64,000 bases of DNA, taken from contig OX485805.1 of the NCBI GenBank assembly GCA_950295325.1, positions 21,811,501 through 21,875,500 of the forward strand. Reading direction: 5' to 3'. A program made the translations under genes and the position numbers. Shown piece by piece: positions 35,901-44,900 of this stretch. The notes under the pieces were generated by a model. The model did no database searches. It had not been told where the DNA came from and saw only the letters and a program-made list of their open reading frames with translations. The stretch's first letter is position 1. The number at the start of each line of letters is the position of its first letter. The stretch comes from Polytrichum commune (lineage: Eukaryota > Streptophyta > Polytrichopsida > Polytrichales > Polytrichaceae).

Positions 35901-38900
35901 CCTGCTCCGCCCTCCTATCCTCGACTATCCACAACCAAATGTCGACCTCCCTAAATTTGGGACTTGCATAGTCGACGAACTTTGATAGGAAGGGCTCATA
36001 GAAGGGGGTGCTCATAGTACCCTCAAACGAACTTCCAGGAATGTTCCTGAAGTCTATCATCCCAAAGGGGAATCGATCCCCAGCATTCGTCCTTATCGCC
36101 TTGCGAGCCTCAATGCCAGGCCACCCCTGGATTTTTAGAGGCTCTATGGTGACAAGGTTGAAATGCGCGTCCCCCTCAAAACTGACAATTTTCTTCTCCT
36201 TTATGAAATTCGAGAAGACACGCGCTGTGTGATCGGGAAGTGCCCGATTCTTCCCACCTTTCACCAGCTTGGACCGCAGGAAGTCTTCCCCCGCTTCCCT
36301 GATGAGAGCCGCCATAGATGCACTTGTGAACTTGTACTCTGCCTTGAATGCTTTCCAGTTTGCGTCGTGGACCTCGCCATCCACAAAAAGGTTCATTTCG
36401 GGGACTATCTTGTGCAACTCTTGGACGATGGTGTTCTTCTTCTTCTTATTCTCCGTCCATTCCTTCATGGTGTAGCATGAAGGAACGAATGATTTAGGCT
36501 TGGAGAAGACTATCTTTGGGTGCGTCCAACATCTCTTTGCCGTGGGCTCGACGTGCAGGATGTGCGTGGCCGCCTTCCCCATGTCTGTCTCCGAAAGCCC
36601 TTGGAGTGTTCGAAAGAATTCTCTCATCAAAGGTTTGAGCTGCTTGAAACGTGCGGTCAAGTTGAAAAGCAGGCCTGTGTCGGGATCCATCAGGTCCCCC
36701 GTCTCGTGCTTCTCGAACACGTTCTTCCACTTCGACCAGACATGGTCAGATGCTGTTATCAAATAAATTTCTCCTCGCAACTCGTTATATTTCTTTTGCT
36801 TGTGACTCGCATTGTCAATGGAAGAAAACTTATTGATCATTTGGTACTTGAAATACTGCACATAAACATAGAAATTTATGTTAGATATGTATATGTTAGT
36901 TGGACATTTGCTTAGATGAAAAGGCTTGAATATTAACTCTTACAAGGGTTTCGGTCGATCGACCCAAACTATGAAACAAAACAAGAGTTTGGGTTGGTCG
37001 ACCCAAACTATGAAACAAAACAAGCGTTTGGGTCGATCGACCCAAACCACACTCACCTCTCACTTTGGATTCTTGTCCTTCGCATTCTCCCTCTCCTTGG
37101 GAGGCCTGCCGTAGAACTCCCACACCTCGCGTGAGGCCATGATGTTGCGAATCCACGAAGCTTGGTATGCCCGTTTCGTGTTCCCCATATTGAAGTAGCG
37201 GGAGATGTCACTGAGTCTGGTTTCGTCATCTGACCACACCACTAAGGCCTTCCACACCTTCAATTTATCTTTTTGGTTATTGGGATCATCCCACTCGGCC
37301 ATGAGTTGGATTTTCTTCGATGCTTCCACGCTGTGTTGTCCGTCAATTAACCAAAAATCGCCTTTTTGAATTGATGGCCACATATCCGGAGTGGGCATTT
37401 TTTTGTGTCCCTGGGGCATGACTACAATAGTTTGCCTATCGTCTTTGAATTGCTCGCTCACTATCTGGGCGATTATCCAATCGACGTAGGCATCTTCCTT
37501 TGCCCGAACACACTTTTCTGGTGGGGCTAGGTGACACTGAGCAATATTGATGTCAAATTTGAAGTCCCTACCCATGAAGAAACAGTGAGAACACTTGGTC
37601 GTGAAATTGTTCACGATTCTTTGGATCTCAGACGCATCCACTTCTTGTCCGGGCTTTGGCATGCGCAGTTCTGGGGAAACTGGCTCGTCCGTCATAACCG
37701 ATGCCGATTCTCTTTGCCTCTTTGAAGGAGTTGTCTGACGGCTGTTTGATGGCGTGGGTGTCTCACTATCCGCCGGTGTTGCCGTAGGCGTGGTTCTTCT
37801 TGAGTCAGCCGGAACCGCCCGCGGCTTCCTCACTGTTTGAGGTCTGGACGAGCCCGCGCCTTCTTCTGTTGTGGCCTTCCTCCTCACCGGCTGTTGTGAT
37901 TTTGACTTGCTCTGTTGAGCCTTGTTTAATGCGTTGATTACTTGCTTAAGCTTTGTAAACCTGGATGCCACCTTTGTGTTTGAAATGCTTCCATCTATGA
38001 AGATAGACTCTAGTTTAATAACCTCTGGCTCAATGCAAGTTTCTTTTATGTACAGGGGGTCAAATGCCTCGGAGAATTGATGCATGAACATGTGCGCATT
38101 CTGCATTGCAGAATTCTCGAGTATGACGTCCACGTAGTCACCTAGAGCCTGTACTGACGCCACCTCCCACCCCGTCAAAGTTGCCCATGTGTTTTGATCC
38201 ACTGTCCCAACTTTCACCACAAAGAGGATCTTGAATTGAGATGCCTTCACCACTTGGAGAGACCATGCAATCACCAGCCCATCCTTAGGTACATAAGATT
38301 CATCTTCAGGTGTCTCGTGTTCCTGCCAAACCACATCTGGTGTGAGCATGAACCATCTCTCTCCAGGTCTTTTTTTGGGGGCCATCTGCAAGAAAACGAC
38401 AACGCTGTTAGTTTCGGTCGTTCGACCCAAACTATTATCTATGTATATTAGCATGTAGACGGGAATAACTGATGTCATATATGTTGAGGTCACGAATTGG
38501 CAGGTTTGGATAGATCGATTTGTCTTTTGGCAACTTTCATATTTTTTAGATATAAGTGTACATCCCAAAATAGATCTGTATAATAAATTTGTTTCATGAG
38601 ATTTTATTTTATTGGAACGATATGAATATGTTTTGCCATGGTTTGGGTCGCTCGACCCAAACCAACTTTTGTGTTTGGGTCGCTCGACCCAAACCAGCTG
38701 TTGTGTTTGGGTCGCTCAACCCAAACCAGCTGTTGTGTTTGGGTCGTTCGACCCAAACCAACTTTTGTGTTTGGGTCGCTCGACCCAAACCAGCTGTTGT
38801 GTTTGGGTCGCTCGACCCAAACCAGCTGTTGTGTTTGGGTCGTTCGACCCAAACCAACTTTTGTGTTTGGGTCGCTCGACCCAAACCAGCTGTTGTGTTT

Positions 38901-41900
38901 GGGTCGCTCGACCCAAACCAGCTTTTGGATTTGGGTCGCTCGACCCAAACCAGCTTTTGTGTTTGGGTCGCTCGACCCAAACCAGCTGTTGTGTTTGGGT
39001 CGCTCGACCCAAACCAGCTGTTGTGTTTGGGTCGTTCGACCCAAACCAGCTTTTGGGTTTGGGTCGGTCGACACAAACCAGCTGTTGTGTTTGGGTCGCT
39101 CGACCCAAACCAGCTGTTGGGTTTGGGTCGCTCGATCCAAACCAGTTTCCGTACACTGAAACAATAAAGATTAGTTGTGAATAATATGTATTCTCGACTA
39201 ATTCTTGTTGTTTCAATTTACGATCGTTAATGATTCATTGCTTATTATGAAATGATTGTTATAAAATGCTTATTAAATGATGCTTATTATATAATACATT
39301 TGATAGAATGCTTAGAATAGAATGCTTAGAATAAGTAAAAGAAAAACAAACTTATGCACCAAAAACGTTACCTGTTCTTGGAAGCTTTAGAAGAAGCTTT
39401 TCTTGCAAACTATAAGTATAATTCGAATCTGAGAAGCAGTTGTGCTCTAATCTCACAAATACTGGAAACTCTGTTGAACCTTAGAGAGCTCTACAGACGA
39501 AATGAACAAAACTTTCAATGTCGCAACACTCTGTGTGTAAAGGTAATAAGATTTGAAGACCCTAAACCCTCAACACTCCGAATTTCACAAACTCACAACC
39601 CTCAAAACTCTGAATCTAATCCTTCAAGCTATCACCAATCTGATAATAAACCCTCAGCACTCAACACTATAAAGCTCTTAAACCCTCAACACTCTGAATC
39701 TAATTCCTTCAAGCGTCAACAATGTAAATGCTAAACTTCAACACTCTAAACTCCACACTCTAAACTCCACACTCTAAACTTCACAACCTTCAACACTGTA
39801 AAGCTCACTCCTTCACGCTATGAACATTCTAAAGCTCCTAAACACTTCACACTCTAAATCCTTAAACCCTCCACACTCTGAAACGCACAAAGTATCAATA
39901 CTATTACGAGTAAACCAAGAAGAAGAATCACACAATAACCTATAGCATCTATACTCGCACGATAGAAGACCAGAATGTGGAATCTACATGCTCTACCAAG
40001 AGAATGGAGGGAGGAAGAGAATGGAGGGAACGCGTCACTTCGTGGAGGCGGCGCTTCAAAAGAGGCGGCGCTTCCAAGAGCAGCGCGGAGCTCACTTGCG
40101 GTGAAGAGGTAAAAAGACCCGGGTAGGGCAACCTTTCGGGTTTTGTTCCCCTCGGGAAAAGGCCCTAAACCCCGGCTTTAGGGCACCCCTTGAAACTCTA
40201 AACCCACGCAAATAGGTTCACGGGGCAGCTGTAATCCCTAAACCCTTACCACCCGACCTTTGGCGGCATTTAATTTCTTCCGAAACAGGTACATATCTTA
40301 AGGTTTTCACATAATTTTCAATTTTCCAAAGTATTTGAACTTATAGGCTCCTAAGTTGTTTACCGACTTTAGATTTTAAGTAACACAAATTATTTCACAT
40401 TCATCTTTGTCATCTGTGTTAATCATCTTTCCCAACTCCGGTTTTAATGTATTGAATTAGATTGTCCTTGATTGGGATTGCTTAAATTGAAATTAATCCA
40501 TTACGTGCTTTATAATTTGACATGTGTAGACATATGGAATCACAAATGCTCAAAGGCAATTACACGGTTTAATACTATTAGTATGGTACCATTTGTATGG
40601 TTTGATAATATGAATACGTATTTTTATTTATGTGATGCTTAATGCTGGAGGACAAGGCTGTAGCCTATCATAGATCACTTAAAAGTAGCTTTACACTAAT
40701 TCAATTATACAAGTTTATGTATTTTCAATTATTCTAATATGGAATCACGCTAATTGTATTCATACCTTATCATAGTTTTTTGTCAAAAAGAAAAAATCGG
40801 TTGTTTGATTTATATCATGGAACATGAATATATTTATATGGAAGTTGTCATTTAAAGTAAACAAGAGAAGCATAACGATTAAAATTGTAACCCCTGCACC
40901 CCCTTGGAGTTCAACATCATATGAAGCCATTGAAGCAATCACTTTGTTGGTCAATGGTCGTTACACATATACTAGGGTTTAGGGTTTAGGGTTTAGGGTT
41001 TTCAAATAAGAATAACAAATTGGGACTTGTTGCACCACAAGCCATAAATGATTGGCACATAGGTCAAATGATGAGGCCTCAGTGCATGCAAAATTATTTA
41101 CAAATGTATTTAGTTATGACAACATTTCAATTCAAGGACATGGAATATGGTTGTGTGGTCGTTTACAAGAAAATTCAATAAAGCAAACATACGATCTTGT
41201 GGTTACAATCAAGTCATCCTTAGTATGAGGATTCTAATAACAAGATTATAGTACATACAATCTTTATCATGTTAATATCTTATTTGAGATAATTTAACAC
41301 TATATACTTATGAAAGGTACGTGATATAATTTTGTGAATGTTATAATGACATACATTTCCAACTTTACATGCTTTGGTCACAAACACTACTAAAGATAAA
41401 ATGGATTTGAGGATAAGTTCAAACATCCTTGGAAGAGTGGAGTAGAAAGTGTTATGTGTGCTTGGAATTTCTTAAATAAAAACAATAAATTGGGACTTCT
41501 TGCACCACAAGCCATAAATGATTGGCACGTATGTCAAATGACGGGGCCTTAGTGCTTGTAAATTTAAATACAAATTTTTTTAGTCATGACCACATTTTAA
41601 TTGGAGGATGAGAAATACGGTTGTGTGAACGTTTAGGGTCTAAACTCACTACAGCGACCATGTGATATAGTGGTCATAATCAGGTCATCCTTAGTACGTG
41701 GAGACTAATAACAAGGTTATAGTACATACGATCTTTATCATGTGAATATGTTATTTGAAATATTTACACATTATATACTAATGAAAGGAACATTTGATTT
41801 TGTGAATGTTATGAGGACATACATTCCCAACTTTGCATGTTTTGCTCATAAACAATGCTAAGAATAAATTGTATTTGAGGATAGGTTCAAACATCCTTGG

Positions 41901-44900
41901 AAAAATGAACTAGAATGTGACATTTGTGCTTGAAATTTCATTAATGACTTCCACAAAGGTTAGTCATTGTCATAGTTGCATGCTTGAGAATGGAGTAACG
42001 TTGTGTGCACACTTTACAAATGACATATTGTGAGCTTTAAGAGTTTTTTCTCATTTGCACAATGTCATGTTTGTTTTTTGTTGTTAATATTATATATTTC
42101 CTCTTTTGATGGTCTCATTAGCTACTTTAACGGTTGTATTTAGTGACTTTTACCATATGGAGTTAAACGATGTTGCCACATTTTTGTCAAAATAATTGTT
42201 AAAATATATTATAATGTTTGAGTTCAAATAGAGTAATATCTTGCAACATAATTTATTATGTTCCTTAGATGGATCAAAGGGAAGTTGTTCGGAATTATTT
42301 TCTAAATCTTATATCAGATCTACATTTCCTTTAATGCACTTGTTAAAATACATGCCGCTACTACCTTTCCTACCAATGGTGCAAGTCATATTCACTTAAA
42401 AAAATAGAAAACGGATACAATATCTCAAATAGTGACAATACATATTTATTCTACATACAGAATATATGTGAACTCAGATAACTTGATGGTTGGGGCACCG
42501 AAGAGCCACCCTTAGTACACATTTTCTATTATAATCACGAGGTGGGAAAGTATGTCAGAAAGTTTGAATTACCGGCTAAAGGGGAATCAAGCGGGAAAGG
42601 TATCCAAGAGGAAGCAGGGCAGCGGATGCGGACAGTATAAAGGGCCAGCCTCCCCGAAAAGTCGGTCCTTTTTGCTCATCTCCCTCTCCAGAAATTGTAG
42701 CAAGCTCTCTCACTTGGAGCTCCACTACAAGGTTAGAGCACACTAGCATTCATGAGCAAGCAATCACAACATTCATCCATGATTTTTATTTCCCTACATA
42801 TACTATATTTAGATTTCACCATATTCACGCCGCATTATACGGCATATTTTACGGACAGTTTGGGTCGCCCGACCCAAACCTATCCCCACAGTGGCCAGGT
42901 AGTAGGGTTGACTCAGAGCCCATCCCCCCCCCACATAGTTTGGGTCGGTCGACCCAAACCCTTCTCCACAGTGGGGAAGTACTTGGGTTGACTCCGAGCC
43001 CATCCCCCCCTACATAGTTTGGGTCGTTCGACCCAAACCTTTCTCCACATTGGGCAGGTACTAGGATTACCTCAAACCCCATCCCCCTTAGATAGTTTGG
43101 GTCGGTCGACCCAAATCCTTTCCCACATATTGCAGGTACTAGGGTGGACTCTGAGCCCATGTCCCTCCTACAAGGTTTGGGTCGGTCGACCCAAACCCTT
43201 CCCCACAGTAGGCAAGTACTGGGGTTGACTGAGAGCCCATCCTCTCCTACATAGTTTGCATCGTTGTTGCCAATTGTTTCCAAGGGATAAATTGAAGGCC
43301 ATCCGCGAAGAAATGTGGCTTGGAGATTTCCGTCTAAGATCCACAAAAAAAACTTGATGTCCATAGGGTGATACATGTGAATGGGACGGGTCGCAAGGTA
43401 ATCACCATGGAAAGCATAAACGTGTGTTGTAAGGCATGGTACACCATTCACGGTGTGTCGAAGGCGGACTTCTATAGACAAGCTGCTTATGCCAAGGAAG
43501 GTCGCCGGTCCCGTCACCATGGGAACGTGGATTTAAAGAAACCTAGGGAAGCAACAAGACAAGCAACGGCCACTCTAGCAACCATCATTGTCCCCCTTGC
43601 CGATGCAATGCCGCACAAAACACGTACACTCACAACCGGTGAAAAGGTTGTGGAGAAAGTTCTTCCCACATGCACAAAATGGAAAGACATATTGTTGGAC
43701 GTGAATGCAGTTGGCGAGAAGATTGGGTTGGAGCCAATTTCATTGTCAAAATTGAGTGCAATAAAGAAAACAAGCTTTAGTGAATACATTACAAAAAGAC
43801 GAGGGGACAAATTTGCCCGGTGCTCTAATTGCGAAAAGTTGAAGCGTCTTCGGGATGCACACACGATGGGTACCGAGTCATATGCGGCACATCAATTGAA
43901 CTATTTCAAACACGTAAACATGCAAGAGGCACACCGTAATGATTACTACACAAATAGAGCTTTGTCCATCTCTAGGCCATTAGAGGTTCTCACGGTCATC
44001 CATGACAAAATGGATCATGCCAAAATAGCCTCTCCATGTTTTGCAAATCGAATCAAGGCCACGGATGGGTTTTTTAAGTTGCTTGTATCGGTTACAGGTG
44101 AAGTGTGAAACAATGTCATCACATACCCTAAATGTTGTGGTGTTTCATTACGTGATGTACTAGAGATCATGGATTAATTCAAAATGGTTTATTTATACAT
44201 AGATACTAATCACGTTGGGTTGGCATTGCAGGAATGATTGCACATGGACACGGTGATGTCAAGTTTGCTCATTACGCTCTTGATTTGTATCCAGCGGATT
44301 CAAACCACACGATAGGATCATTTGCAAGGCTTTTGCGTGATTTAGAGAAACCGCCAGCCTATTCTTCAGGATTATTATTTGAGAACACGGGTTCAACACC
44401 TCTATATGAAGCGGTGTTGGATGGAAAAGATGTATGCTTGCATTCGTTGCCAGAGCCACCCAGTGAACCCGTGATCGCCAAGAAGTTGCCCCCAACTTTA
44501 CGTGTCCAATTGGACAATTGTGCCAAGGACAATAAAAGTAGATATGTATTTGCATATTGGTCGTTGTTGGTTGCGAAAGGCATTTTCAAGGAGGTTTTTG
44601 TGTCCTTTCTATTGGTAGGCCACACGCACGATGATATTGATGCATCTTTTGGGCGATGGAGCATGAAGTTGCGGGAGGAGGATTTTCCTACAATCCCGTT
44701 ATTGATGAAATCGTACATGGATTTGGAGAACATTCCCGTCATCCCCCATATGATCGAGGAGGTGCCAGACTTCAAGGCATTTATAGAACCTTATATTCGA
44801 AGTGGAGCTCACCGATTGATCGGGCATACGAAGGCACAACAATTCTGCTTCTATATGCGTGACGATGGTGTCCCGGTCATGCAATACAAGTTGTTGTGCA

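Larger units (their letters stand above)
33111..38385 (-). pseudogene. ParB-like / DNA-methyltransferase-like cargo gene (three exons, broken)
   Basis: Exon 1 is 38385-37057 (443 codons, starts MAPKKRPGERW after acceptor TTCTTGCAG). Exon 2 is 36855-35524 (444 codons). Exon 3 is 35340-33111 with a hAT MITE inserted. All junctions are phase 0 GT-AG. Without the MITE and one TGA the frame is about 1385 codons. Late exon 1 has QTIVVMPQG and FWLIDGQHSVEASKKIQ, like the ParB DGxHR loop but with Ser for Arg. The exon 2/3 junction reads GDSIFNVFGGSK then MLGLKMYSYIEDND, arranged like motif I of a class-beta adenine/cytosine-N methyltransferase, with the glycines partly replaced. Exon 3 then has an acidic Glu run, low-complexity and coiled-coil-like stretches. 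Breaks are the TGA at 37060-37062 just before the exon 1 donor and the MITE at 33618-34342. The function is inferred; the domain assignments are tentative. Confidence 0.6.

Noticed and set aside
38641-39152. CRISPR-like array (regular palindromic repeats with short spacers)
   Set aside because: The 12-base linkers are nearly identical rather than unique, there are no cas genes, and the setting is plant nuclear DNA.
38589-39216. Six overlapping open frames of 155-192 aa rich in GSLDPNQLL / RSTQT / RPKPA repeats
   Set aside because: They are translations of the 32-bp palindrome array. With a 96-bp super-period every frame stays open on both strands. No start context or domain supports a protein.
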